A stretch of 64,000 nucleotides of DNA from Fictibacillus phosphorivorans (GTDB taxonomy: Bacteria; Bacillota; Bacilli; Bacillales; Fictibacillaceae). Where the stretch lies: positions 1,870,177-1,934,176 of the forward strand of contig NZ_VDZU01000001.1 of the NCBI RefSeq assembly GCF_007673525.1. The letters are read 5' to 3'. Every line of letters begins with the position of its first letter. Within the stretch, counting starts at the first letter, position 1. Under the pieces are notes generated by a model. It made no database searches, was not told the origin of the DNA, and saw only the letters and a program-made list of their open reading frames with translations. Shown here piece after piece: positions 7,899 to 16,910 of the stretch. The translations under genes and the position numbers were made by a program.

Positions 7899-9450
7899 AA
7901 CTATGCAGATGTCCCTGCAGTCTCGGGTGTGGCCGATAGTATCCGATCGGTATTTGGAGTAAGCTGGTTCTACCCATTTGTTGCAGGTTGAATAGTTCAT
8001 CATAATAAGGGACATCAAAGCCTAAAATTGGGTGACCGTTCATATGCAGTGCTGATGCAGCTAATAAAAGTTTGTGAGACAGTATGCCGACCTCCATGTG
8101 CTGTATGCGATGACCTCTATAACCAAACATTTTCCTATAGTGGTCCTTACTTCCGCTGATGTTAAAGGAAAGTGGAATCTGTGGCATGTTAACAAAATCA
8201 GATAACAGTCCATCTTGAAGAGCAGTGCGAAAATCACCTAGTTTTATTTGTTTTAATTGAAAGCAGGAACTGTCCATTTCATACATACCATTCTGTAATC
8301 CTACTACAGAATTAGTGGCGAATCGGATTGAAATACGAGAAGTTAAACTCTTCTTATTTTGATCGAGATCATTTCGATAGAAACTAGTTGCAGCTGTTTC
8401 GTTCAGTAGGTAAGCAAGCGGTTCAGTCGTTAATGGTTTCAAGGCAAAATCTAGTCCTGGGGAATAACGCTTCTCGCAGGCAGTATTGAAAGGATAAGTT
8501 AGTGGTTCCACTAATGGTAACGTTAGTACAGGCCCATCAACATCTTTTTGAACATCTTCATTGTAGACGTTTATTGAAGAAAAAGATCGTAATTTACATG
8601 CGGAGTTTAAATTCAGAAGCATATGATAGGGACGTATTTCCTTAGAGCGAACGTAATGCTTGTGATGAAGAGATTTGAGCTCACTACTTAATTGTTCCGT
8701 TGTCAGGGACTGATCAGCTATAGTATCGAACCACTTCATGTTTTGATCTTTTGCTAGTGGCATAATTGCATAAACACTTTCTTCGCTCTCATTTAAACCT
8801 AGCAGATGATTAATGGCAGAATCTAAAAAGTGATAGTAGACGCACGTTTCAAAACCATTACGCTTGCCAACTTCCAACATTTGACCGATTAAAAAGCCTG
8901 CGTCAAGGCTCTGCAGCCGATAAGAGAAGTTATTGTACTTAAAGAAGTTCTTCCAAAAGAAGGTAGAAACAAAGACAGCAGCAAAACAAGAAGTGATGTC
9001 GCAACGTTCACCTAAAGAGCGCTCCAAGTAAGAATCAAAATTCCCCTCTCGTAAACAAACAAGACGATGATGAGCAGCGTCATAATGATAAATGCCTGTG
9101 GGGAAATCCTCCAACCTTACATACAGATATAGTTCGTTAGGATAAAGGGCACCGCCTGACGGAACAAACCGACGATATGTTGTCCATGATTCCGAAGTTT
9201 CCATCGAAGGAAACGTCTGACTGACTTGTGTAATTCGATAGGAATACGAAAGAAAATGGCTAAGATCGGTTAGTGTCGGTTTATTTTTTTGTGAAAATGA
9301 GACTGGCAGCCCAGAATCTAAATGAATCACAGGCAATCCTTCGTACAATTTATAGGGAAGCGGGGCATCTTCCCAGTTCACCTGCCAGTCGGGTGGCGTA
9401 ATCTGGTCGGTCTCGTAATGAAGTTTGTATAAAAACTCATCGAGGTTCAT
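7897..9450 (-). CDS. SagB-type azoline dehydrogenase (TOMM maturation)
   Basis: A flavin-dependent nitroreductase-fold enzyme that would oxidise thiazolines and oxazolines, made by the cyclodehydratase, to thiazoles and oxazoles. The first domain (about residues 75-265) carries the SagB-family stretch FVPSGGALYPNELYLYV and the TGIYHYD segment. A second, more diverged nitroreductase-like half occupies about residues 330-510. The start is set at ATG 9450, which has AAAGGGG 8 nt upstream; an in-frame ATG at 9468 has no good site. Third maturation gene of the operon, 27 bp after the YcaO gene. 517 residues. Confidence 0.85.
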   Translation of the reverse strand: MNLDEFLYKLHYETDQITPPDWQVNWEDAPLPYKLYEGLPVIHLDSGLPVSFSQKNKPTLTDLSHFLSYSYRITQVSQTFPSMETSESWTTYRRFVPSGGALYPNELYLYVRLEDFPTGIYHYDAAHHRLVCLREGNFDSYLERSLGERCDITSCFAAVFVSTFFWKNFFKYNNFSYRLQSLDAGFLIGQMLEVGKRNGFETCVYYHFLDSAINHLLGLNESEESVYAIMPLAKDQNMKWFDTIADQSLTTEQLSSELKSLHHKHYVRSKEIRPYHMLLNLNSACKLRSFSSINVYNEDVQKDVDGPVLTLPLVEPLTYPFNTACEKRYSPGLDFALKPLTTEPLAYLLNETAATSFYRNDLDQNKKSLTSRISIRFATNSVVGLQNGMYEMDSSCFQLKQIKLGDFRTALQDGLLSDFVNMPQIPLSFNISGSKDHYRKMFGYRGHRIQHMEVGILSHKLLLAASALHMNGHPILGFDVPYYDELFNLQQMGRTSLLQIPIGYYRPHPRLQGHLHS

Positions 9451-9477
9451 CAACAATGCCCCTTTCATACTTCTTTT

Positions 9478-11418
9478 TTAAGGAAACGGATGAGGATGTG
9501 GGTTCAGGTCTTTCGGTGATAAAGGTTGTTTGACATATCCGAGCTTCATCGGAACAGTGAACACCCGATTCAATCCTTGCAAGCGTGTCAGGTGATGCCC
9601 GAACGTCATTGGCAGCATGCCAGGTATGATTACTTTTACACAATGTAGACCGTTCCGTTTTAATTCTGGTCCGGTTTGATCAACAACGATCACTTCAAGA
9701 TTTAGTTTCTTAAAGATATCTAGCACACCATTTAGGTCCTCTAACAAATCGGCAGTATGGTGAATTGGCTTGAATTCTTCTTCAAAGTCTCTAACTTTCC
9801 GCTTATCTAACAAAAAGTACAACCGTTTCTCTGCATCTTTTAAGCCGTAAACCATTGAGTGATCTTCCATATGACGCACTAGGTTAGAATCTCTATACAT
9901 TTTTTCGTATTTTTTGCGGTCTTTAACAAAACTTTCTTCCATATTAAGAAGCATGCCAGATAGCTCCTGAACCGCACCTTTAGCTGCTCTAAGTGGATCA
10001 AGATGTGCACCTGCTGCAGAAAGCAGATTCAAACCATCTTCTTTTGTATTCTTTGCCATCGCCCAAATACTTGGAATTCCGTTTTCCATTGTTGCATTGA
10101 ATAAATGAATCTCAAAACCTGTCACATGCTGGATGCGCTGAACCATTAGCTGAAGCTCCGAATCATCTATCGATTTCATGTCAATCCGGGGGATAGGCAG
10201 TTCACCATACCAAGTCATGAGGAAAGCGTCGCGTTCCACAATCTCAAAAATCCCGTATAGAATGGCTTCTTCTAAACTTCCACCTACTGCACATCCGTTT
10301 GAGGTTTCATAAACGAATCCCTCTCCGCCACCCATGCTGTAATAGGCGAACGTTTCAGGAACTAAGATCGGCCGGTCCTCAGATAAGGAATAGCCCCACA
10401 CCCAATGGATCGGTCGGTCTGGATCAAACGGTTGAAAAGGATAATGTGGCTGGTGATATTGTTCATGTGAATGAGTTCCAATCGATAGAGGATTGATCGC
10501 TACATTTTTCACTTTGTTGTAAGGTTCGTAGACGATCGTCCGTTTGCCTCGTGGCGCGTAACCGCAATAACGCTCAAGACCTTCTAAAATGCCTGATTGC
10601 TCGCTATGCAGGTATGAATGTGTCCTTCCTGCATTCAGTTCGTTACCAGAGAGCAGTGGAAGATTGACGACCGTGTCTGCGAAAGGAGAGATTAAGTCAT
10701 ATCTTTTAAAATTAAGAAGACCTGTGCGGTTATCTAAATAATCACGGCTTAACACGTTTTGTAGTTCGTCTATCGAACGGCAACGATAGTTATCCCTTGA
10801 AATCTTTGGACTGGGTTGGAGCGAGATCTTGGCATGATCATCGGTATCAAGCGTTATGTCGCCGCATGTTTCACAATACGGATCTGGTAAAAAGAAGTGC
10901 TTTGTAACTTTAAATGTTCGTAGATGCATCATAAAGACGTGTTCAATTGCAAGTGCTGTACCATGGTTCATGAAACGCTCTACCACATCACAAACTAGAG
11001 TAGCTGTTTGACAGAGTGCTAGATTTGTTGCCCAAGGATCTCGTGATAATCCTTGCTGTGACTTCTGATAGTCTTTCATATGAAAATGCTCTCTACGATC
11101 TTGGCCGGTCATGAAAAAGCGAAGGTCTGCACATTGCGTGCATCCCGGTTGATCTGGACGAACGAAAGGTCCAACATGAGCTTCACCGAAAAAAACAAAA
11201 CCACGCAGCCATGGAATGTTGCTGGCACGAAAAAAATCTTCTGCCTTCCCATGTTGATCTGGATTCCAGCTATCATGAAGAACTAACGCTAGCTTTTCAT
11301 GATTCGCAACTACATCTTCTACTGTTTTGTACCGAGAGATATTATACGTTTCATTTAGTTGTTGGTAGACATCGCTTGCAAGACTACCATTTCCTATAAG
11401 AATAATTTTTTGAGTCAT
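9478..11418 (-). CDS. YcaO cyclodehydratase fused to a ThiF-like (C-type) domain
   Basis: A 646-residue protein that should use ATP to cyclise Cys/Ser/Thr side chains of the precursor to azolines. The N-terminal part (about 1-200) is the partial E1-like domain found in TOMM enzymes, with zinc-type pairs C93-x2-C96 and C182-x2-C185. The YcaO domain (about 240-640) shows the ATP motif S275-xxx-E279-xx-E282-R283 and the later EIVERDAF stretch. The C-terminus ends in NPHPHPFP, which contains the PxPxP tail typical of azoline-forming YcaO proteins. Its ATG overlaps the stop of the ThiF-like gene by 4 bp. Confidence 0.92.
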   Translation of the reverse strand: MTQKIILIGNGSLASDVYQQLNETYNISRYKTVEDVVANHEKLALVLHDSWNPDQHGKAEDFFRASNIPWLRGFVFFGEAHVGPFVRPDQPGCTQCADLRFFMTGQDRREHFHMKDYQKSQQGLSRDPWATNLALCQTATLVCDVVERFMNHGTALAIEHVFMMHLRTFKVTKHFFLPDPYCETCGDITLDTDDHAKISLQPSPKISRDNYRCRSIDELQNVLSRDYLDNRTGLLNFKRYDLISPFADTVVNLPLLSGNELNAGRTHSYLHSEQSGILEGLERYCGYAPRGKRTIVYEPYNKVKNVAINPLSIGTHSHEQYHQPHYPFQPFDPDRPIHWVWGYSLSEDRPILVPETFAYYSMGGGEGFVYETSNGCAVGGSLEEAILYGIFEIVERDAFLMTWYGELPIPRIDMKSIDDSELQLMVQRIQHVTGFEIHLFNATMENGIPSIWAMAKNTKEDGLNLLSAAGAHLDPLRAAKGAVQELSGMLLNMEESFVKDRKKYEKMYRDSNLVRHMEDHSMVYGLKDAEKRLYFLLDKRKVRDFEEEFKPIHHTADLLEDLNGVLDIFKKLNLEVIVVDQTGPELKRNGLHCVKVIIPGMLPMTFGHHLTRLQGLNRVFTVPMKLGYVKQPLSPKDLNPHPHPFP

Positions 11419-13292
11419 GATTGGACCTCCGAAGAGAGTGTGATTCCGAATAGGCCAGAGGTGTTGTCGTTTAAAATTGATTCTGCACTAAGGGTATAGA
11501 ATTTTACGTTGGTCTTGTTGTTTTTTAATGTTTCTAGTGCTGATATTAGTGTTTCTATTGGTGGTACTTCTTCTGGTTCTGGAAGATTAATCGCTTTTAG
11601 TCTGCTGTGCGGGAGGATAGTAGATGCGATTACGCAGTTCATGCTAGAAACGTTTTCGTTATTTTGTCGGTGCATAAGAACTCCTTGGAGTGCATACTGT
11701 AATGCTAGTTTCTCATTAAGACCGACACTTCCGTAGAACTTTTCATTTTGCTTCACCCAAACAACAGGAAAACCCCGAACTTTTCCTCCAAGATAGAGTG
11801 TAACTTCATCACCTAATGTTGAGAGAGATTGAATCATAAACAAGGAATACGAGTCTTTTATTGAAGAAAGATCAATTTTCGCAGTAACTTGATAATTGTT
11901 TTGAGATTGCATGAAAATTTCTTGCAGCCTGTTTTGAAGTGCTCTACTCAATCCTTCTGCTGCAGTACGTCCTGTTCCAACATTCATAGCTTCTGGTGTT
12001 TCTTGAAATAATCTTTTCACATATGTTTCGATTCCAGATAGACCGGCTTCTAGACGAGCATCTTCGTGTGTTCTGCCAGAGCATGTGATGATTGTTGGCG
12101 TGCTTTCCCCGAAAGGATCGGCCACTTTTACTTTGCATTGTGACAATGGTAGTTGGATTAAGTCTTGTTCTTCAAATATGTGAAAAATCCCAGTCTCACT
12201 AGAGGTAATTTGATAGAACAACGAATGAAGGTCAAGCTCTCGGTTTGCTGACTCTTTTAAAAACGAAAGAGGGTTATCCATATGCTCAACCTTCATTTTT
12301 TTGTTCACTAGAGGATGAGGAGAAACGTGATGCCAGCTTCCTTCCAACGTCTTCACGTTCAGATGATAGATGGCGTTTTCGTGATTTTCCTCCACACCGG
12401 TTATCTTCTTAAATAGCTCGAAAACAGCGACGTTCGCGAGCAACATAGAAACTGTACTTGAAGATGATGACGCAGAATTCTCACTGTTATCTCTATTCCT
12501 TAACCGTAAGAAAGCGGATCTCCAGCAGGCTGCAGAATCAGATATGATGAAAGGACCGACAAAAGCTTGATTGTTACGTAACGTTACGGGTAAAAACGAT
12601 TTTGATTGGCTGCTGCAGATGTTTTGTATCATGGAAAGCTGTTCTGAATCTTCATTTTCATGGCCGTACAATACGTAATCAAAGTTCTTCAGATCATTTA
12701 AACATGTGTCAGGTTTTAACGGTGCGAGAGTAATGTTAGTTTCCGGATTTCTAGTTGTTGCGGTTTTTATAAAATCCTGAAGTTTCTTGATTTCACTTTG
12801 TTTCAAGTTCGTGTGAAGTATGGTGAACGCAGGAACCCCTGATTGTATGAGTGATTGTGTGAGTGAATAAAGAAGTGGACCGCAACCAATTACAGCGATC
12901 TTGGACTCCCGATAGTTTTGAAATCGGTGCGCACCCGAATGACTGAGATGGTCAATAAACTCAATCTGTGAAGCATATTTTTCTAAGACTGCAGTAGAAA
13001 GCTGGTGTGGAAGGTCCTGGCTCGTATCGCGAACAAAACCATTCGTGTATAACACCTCAGCAATCTTAAAGACTTGTTCTTTATAAGGATCTGGCAGGCC
13101 GTCCGTAATTTCCTCCAGAGATCGGTTGCCATCTAGCATGGGAATTAATTTTTCAAGCCATTGCTCTATCGTATTACCTTCCATTTGAATAGAAGTGATG
13201 TTATTACGGAGATATACGCCTCCATTATTTTGCGGATACACGAACGTGTCTCTGTTCATTTTCAAACACATTGAGAGAGTGACGCCTGGCAT
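11415..13292 (-). CDS. ThiF-like TOMM maturation protein, probable leader-binding partner
   Basis: A 625-residue protein resembling the ThiF-like 'thiazole-containing bacteriocin maturation' family of Bacillus. Residues about 15-100 look like a winged RiPP recognition element that would hold the precursor's leader. The middle holds a Rossmann-like stretch (KIAVIGCGPLLYSL, about 135-150) lacking visible zinc cysteine pairs, so it is probably a degenerate E1 domain. Start ATG 13292 is chosen because AAGGAGGGG lies just upstream; the longer frame to 13322 has none. First maturation gene, coupled to the YcaO gene. Confidence 0.85.
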   Translation of the reverse strand: MPGVTLSMCLKMNRDTFVYPQNNGGVYLRNNITSIQMEGNTIEQWLEKLIPMLDGNRSLEEITDGLPDPYKEQVFKIAEVLYTNGFVRDTSQDLPHQLSTAVLEKYASQIEFIDHLSHSGAHRFQNYRESKIAVIGCGPLLYSLTQSLIQSGVPAFTILHTNLKQSEIKKLQDFIKTATTRNPETNITLAPLKPDTCLNDLKNFDYVLYGHENEDSEQLSMIQNICSSQSKSFLPVTLRNNQAFVGPFIISDSAACWRSAFLRLRNRDNSENSASSSSSTVSMLLANVAVFELFKKITGVEENHENAIYHLNVKTLEGSWHHVSPHPLVNKKMKVEHMDNPLSFLKESANRELDLHSLFYQITSSETGIFHIFEEQDLIQLPLSQCKVKVADPFGESTPTIITCSGRTHEDARLEAGLSGIETYVKRLFQETPEAMNVGTGRTAAEGLSRALQNRLQEIFMQSQNNYQVTAKIDLSSIKDSYSLFMIQSLSTLGDEVTLYLGGKVRGFPVVWVKQNEKFYGSVGLNEKLALQYALQGVLMHRQNNENVSSMNCVIASTILPHSRLKAINLPEPEEVPPIETLISALETLKNNKTNVKFYTLSAESILNDNTSGLFGITLSSEVQS

Positions 13293-13377
13293 GATACCCC
13301 TCCTTAACCTAATGCTCATCATCTATGTCTATGGATTTTGCTTGTTCATTATGTCAATTCATCAATAGAGGATTGAA

Positions 13378-13482
13378 TTCATGTGAATAAAAATGGACCT
13401 ACCGTGAATATAAAACAAATTACCGTGAATATATTTTGGTTTACCGTGAAATTAATCGCAGTTACCGTGAATATAATTCGAT
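13378..13482. repeat. 21-bp phased intergenic array A
   Basis: The word TTACCGTGAA (first copy CTACCGTGAA) starts at 13399, 13420, 13441 and 13462, exactly 21 bp apart, and is followed each time by a different 11-bp spacer. A degenerate unit precedes it at 13378. The array lies between the precursor gene and the first maturation gene. A 10-bp inverted repeat with a 5-nt loop (13481-13505) abuts its end. Confidence 0.85.
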
Positions 13483-13578
13483 ATGTATTTATTGAAAATA
13501 CATATTGCTATAGTTGTACGCTAGGGAGAAACGTTCGTATTTCCAACTGCTAGCAGAAACAACAAAATAGAGGACTGA

Positions 13579-13596
13579 TGCTCAAAAACTTGAGCA
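13579..13596. other. Hairpin downstream of the precursor gene
   Basis: A 7-bp stem TGCTCAA / TTGAGCA with a 4-nt loop lies 40 bp after the precursor stop. There is no T-tract on the minus strand. It might stabilise precursor mRNA or partly terminate it, giving more precursor than enzyme, as in many bacteriocin operons. This is inference. Confidence 0.35.
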
Positions 13597-13635
13597 AAGC
13601 CCCCTGAAATTTCTTCGAACAATGCATTAATCTGA

Positions 13636-13938
13636 TTATCTGCCTCCGCAACGTCCGCCGCATCCACCGCAACGTCCAGCACAACCGCCGCAACCGCCAC
13701 AACGTCCAGCGCAGCCTCCACAACCGCCACAGCCTCCGCAACGACCAGCACAACCACCGCATCCGCCACAACCTGCGCAACCTCCACAAAAGTTAAAACA
13801 AATTCCGATTACACAGCCTGGAACGATAAGGCGAGGGTCTTGTGCTTGCTGTTCTTGGGGATGATGTGGCTGACCGCCACTAACTTGAAAGTCTCCAGTA
13901 CTTAATCCATCCAAATTCCATTGGTGTTTATTGTCCAA
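13636..13938 (-). CDS. Heterocycloanthracin/sonorensin-type precursor peptide
   Basis: A 100-residue precursor for a thiazole-rich peptide. The leader (about residues 1-38, rich in Gln, His and Asp) is followed by a core of 17 cysteines in CGG/CAG steps, broken by AGRC and GGRC. Cys-Xaa-Xaa repeats are the hallmark of the heterocycloanthracin/sonorensin family, whose cysteines become thiazoles. The true start is TTG 13938, which has AAGGAGGTG exactly 6 nt upstream (13945-13953); a longer ATG frame to 14085 lacks such a site. It is the first gene of the cluster on the minus strand. Confidence 0.92.
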   Translation of the reverse strand: MDNKHQWNLDGLSTGDFQVSGGQPHHPQEQQAQDPRLIVPGCVIGICFNFCGGCAGCGGCGGCAGRCGGCGGCGGCAGRCGGCGGCAGRCGGCGGRCGGR

Positions 13939-14300
13939 TACAAACACCTCCTTGTTTTTTGTCAGATCTAGAACGAGTAGAGAGTCTCTGCTCAAATTCC
14001 TCATAATAAAATATGGATACAGTTTGTCCGCCGTTACAGGATTGGGTGCTGGAAATAGAAACAGCCTGTGTTTGAGGTTAAACACAAGCTGAGAGCGAAG
14101 ATATATGATTATAATGTGATGGTGAACGACTATTTTTGAGAAAAAGAGTTGCAGAAAGTCATTTTTTGCGTTTGAAAGAGAACAGTGAGTTGTAACTAGA
14201 AGAAAATGTGTAATTATGCTCCATTTTAGTGGCTTGTTCTTATCAACAATACATACCGTATAGGGTATTCAACCACTTTATTCAAAAAATTTATAGCGTG

Positions 14301-14400
14301 AATCCATAAATTTCGTCAATAATTCCACGAGTTTGAATAATAATTCCACAAATTTCTATCGTTTATCGACGAGTTGCTATATCTCGACAAATTCTGCATG
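14301..14400. repeat. 21-bp phased intergenic array B
   Basis: Related words start at 14301, 14322, 14343 and 14364 on an exact 21-bp step. The best-conserved form is ATTCCAC followed by GAGTTT or AAATTT. A fifth copy at 14382 comes after only 18 bp. It lies upstream of the precursor gene, between it and the DUF4240-type gene. Conservation is weaker than in arrays A, D and E. The rest of 14086-14300 shows nothing else. Confidence 0.6.
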
Positions 14401-14433
14401 GGATATACCCCTTAGCTAAACCACTTAGTCACT

Positions 14434-15318
14434 CTATTCCCAACCTTTGCGATTGGAGAAAGTTTCATAATCACAACCAGTTTCATATTCGAACTCTTTA
14501 CCAGTGCGAAGCTCATACGCTTCAGAAGCTAGATCCAATATGGGTTCACATGTATCGTTCCCAGGCATATGAATAGGGTTCTGTAATACCAATTCATAAA
14601 AGTCTCTACCATTAGTAATGACAGCGCATCGAAAGTATAAAAATAAATCAACCGAAAAATGCTTATTTTCGTCCTTATAGGAATAAACTCCAATGTTTCG
14701 TGCGTGTTCTTCTGTATCTAATTGAAAGAGTTTATAAGACAAGGTTTCTTCAAACTGCTTAATATTCCGTACACCTAGTCCTGCTAACTTCTGAATGGCA
14801 GCTTCTATATCTTCATCATCTACTAAAGAGATGATAGACCAAAACATTTCTTCACTCATCATTTTCTTAGGTACTTGAACTTTAGCGAGTGATTCTCTCG
14901 CCATTCGTTCTTCATCTTCCTGCATCTCTTTTTCAAAGTTTTCTCGATCATGTTCCCAGCGCCATTCATAATAAGCTTCTATTCCAGTTTCTTTATCCCA
15001 AACGCCACTATAACTGGGAAAGCGGCGTTCTTCTTTCATCTGAATATTACCAATAAAAATTAACTCTTTAGGTGGTTTACCATCAACGATAGATCCCGCC
15101 TTTTGCCCATCAAAGAAAAATCGATTTTGGACTAGCGTTTGTTTTAATTTTTCATCATCAATGTTAGGAAGTCTATCACTAATATAAGGAGTGGTTACGA
15201 GAGTTGTAGATGGATTCTGTTTATCAATAATTCTGATTGCTCCATAGCGGCTATCAGGCAACTTGACGGCATACACATTGCCAACAGTCATCGGAATATT
15301 TTTATTAGATTTAAACAT
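14434..15318 (-). CDS. Imm26-like plus DUF4240 domain protein
   Basis: A 294-residue cytosolic protein. Residues about 8-90 (VGNVYAVKLPDSRYGAIRI...) resemble the Imm26 fold found among toxin-immunity proteins. Residues about 150-275 (MSEEMFWSIISLVDD...SVDLFLYFRCAVI) match the DUF4240 pattern seen beside WGR and polymorphic-toxin immunity genes. RBS AGGAGG. It lies upstream of the bacteriocin precursor on the same strand, separated by array B. A role in self-protection is possible but not shown, and both domains also occur in housekeeping contexts. Confidence 0.7.
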   Translation of the reverse strand: MFKSNKNIPMTVGNVYAVKLPDSRYGAIRIIDKQNPSTTLVTTPYISDRLPNIDDEKLKQTLVQNRFFFDGQKAGSIVDGKPPKELIFIGNIQMKEERRFPSYSGVWDKETGIEAYYEWRWEHDRENFEKEMQEDEERMARESLAKVQVPKKMMSEEMFWSIISLVDDEDIEAAIQKLAGLGVRNIKQFEETLSYKLFQLDTEEHARNIGVYSYKDENKHFSVDLFLYFRCAVITNGRDFYELVLQNPIHMPGNDTCEPILDLASEAYELRTGKEFEYETGCDYETFSNRKGWE

Positions 15319-15520
15319 ACAAACCTCCTAATTAAACACATTTTATGGTTAAGCCTATTATATATTCATTTCTTCAATTTTGTGGGGGCCATGATTTGTA
15401 AAATCTCTCAATCATTACTCTCACATAACATTTACAACTCAATCACACTACCTAAAAATTCTCTTGCTACTCTTAATCTTGTAACAATTCAACATACAGA
15501 AATAACGGAGGGGTAGCAAA

Positions 15521-16717
15521 ATGAGCTCTAAACAAGTAAATCGTCGCGATTTTATTAAGATTGGAGGAGCGAGCACGTTGGCATTAACACTAGGTTCGCT
15601 CGGTGATACATCCAACTTATTTACCGAAAAAGTGCATGCAGATCGAAAGGAAGAGAAGGTGTTAAAGTTTCATTCCGATGGCACTTTCAAGGTCGTGCAG
15701 TTTAATGATACGCAAGACGATGAGCGCATTGACCGTCGTACGATTGAGTTAATGGAAAAAGTGCTAGATGCTGAGAAGCCTGACTTTGTGGTACTGAACG
15801 GAGACGTAATTACGGGTGGATGTGATTCGGAACTCGAAATGAAACAGGCGATGAACAATGTTGCTGGGCCGATGGAAAAGAGAGGCATTAAGTGGGCCAT
15901 TACATTCGGAAATCATGATGAAGATTCTACCCCAAAAAGCGGTGTGGATGAGAGTAAGATGCTAGCTTTCTACCAATCTTACAAACACAATGTGAACGAT
16001 AAGGGAGCGAAACACATTACAGGAACTGGGAACATGAACCTTCTTGTTTGGGACACGAAAGGGAAGAAGCCCGCTTTTAATTTCTGGTTGATGGATAGTG
16101 GAAGATACGCACCAAAAGAGATTGCGGGTCAAAATTTTGAGGGTTATCCAACATGGGACTGGGTTCGTTTTGATCAAGTCAGCTGGTACAATGAAACGTC
16201 TCAAAAGATCGAAAATCGTTTTGGATTTAAGGTGCCTTCTCTTATGTTCATACATATCCCGTTATGGGAGCACCGTTATATGTGGTATTCGAGTGTAGAT
16301 GGGCGAACAGAAGCTGATCATGCACGTGCTAAAAACAAACATCAGATTACAGGTGAGAGAAACGAAGATGAATGTCCGGGTCCGATCAATTCTGGCTTAT
16401 TCTCAGCCATGCAGCATCGAGGCGATGTAAAAGGAGTCTTCTGTGGACATGACCACATTAACACGTATGCAGGAAACTATTATGGCATTATGCTCGGATA
16501 TGGCGGAAGTGCTGGATTTGGAGCGTACGGACTTCCTGGTGACGAGAAGAATCGACTTCGTGGAGCTCGTGTTTTTAACTTGGACCTAAACCACGAAAAT
16601 GTTTTAAAAGAAACACATATGGTGTTTGCGAAAGATTATGGCATCGATCTATCACCAAACGATCAAAGCATGGATCCTGCTCCTCTCCCAGGAGAAAAAC
16701 AGCCTGTGAAGCAATAG
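15521..16717 (+). CDS. Tat-exported calcineurin-like metallophosphoesterase
   Basis: A 398-residue enzyme with a twin-arginine signal (N-R-R-D-F-I-K at about 7-13, followed by a hydrophobic core), so it should be exported folded with its metals. Metallophosphoesterase motifs are in order: QFNDTQDD (first Asp), VLNGDVITGG, TFGNHDED and FCGHDHINTY. It probably hydrolyses phosphate mono- or diesters outside the membrane; the substrate is unknown. RBS GGAGGGG. Single-gene unit. No tatAC genes are in the window. Confidence 0.9.
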   Translation: MSSKQVNRRDFIKIGGASTLALTLGSLGDTSNLFTEKVHADRKEEKVLKFHSDGTFKVVQFNDTQDDERIDRRTIELMEKVLDAEKPDFVVLNGDVITGGCDSELEMKQAMNNVAGPMEKRGIKWAITFGNHDEDSTPKSGVDESKMLAFYQSYKHNVNDKGAKHITGTGNMNLLVWDTKGKKPAFNFWLMDSGRYAPKEIAGQNFEGYPTWDWVRFDQVSWYNETSQKIENRFGFKVPSLMFIHIPLWEHRYMWYSSVDGRTEADHARAKNKHQITGERNEDECPGPINSGLFSAMQHRGDVKGVFCGHDHINTYAGNYYGIMLGYGGSAGFGAYGLPGDEKNRLRGARVFNLDLNHENVLKETHMVFAKDYGIDLSPNDQSMDPAPLPGEKQPVKQ

Positions 16718-16910
16718 TAGAGTCACAAAAACAAATAATTATATTGTACTATAATGGTTTTCGAGAAGGAATTTAGACTTAAAAAACTAGACTATCCACC
16801 TATATCAATGGTCTAGATTATGTTTAATTACTAAATTGGTAATGCCAATCCGTAAAGACATGTTATAAAATTATAACGATTCAAAAAACTACATATTGGA
16901 GGATTTAAGC

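Noticed and set aside
11944..12138. A 64-codon minus-strand ORF and other overlapping ORFs inside the TOMM genes
   Set aside because: They are shadows in other frames of the ThiF-like and YcaO genes, with no ribosome binding site and no family resemblance.
13378..13482. CRISPR-like look of the 21-bp arrays (repeat plus variable spacer)
   Set aside because: Repeat and spacer lengths (about 10 and 11 bp) are far below those of CRISPR, the words decay within an array and no cas genes are present.
13521..13789. Two long minus-strand ORFs over the Cys-Gly repeat
   Set aside because: They are out-of-frame readings of the repetitive precursor gene (Val/Ala-rich and Arg/Trp-rich) and lack ribosome binding sites.
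16781..16836. CTAGAC / GTCTAG inverted repeat after the Tat phosphoesterase gene
   Set aside because: The arms are short with a long loop and no T-tract, so it is not convincing as a terminator or an operator.
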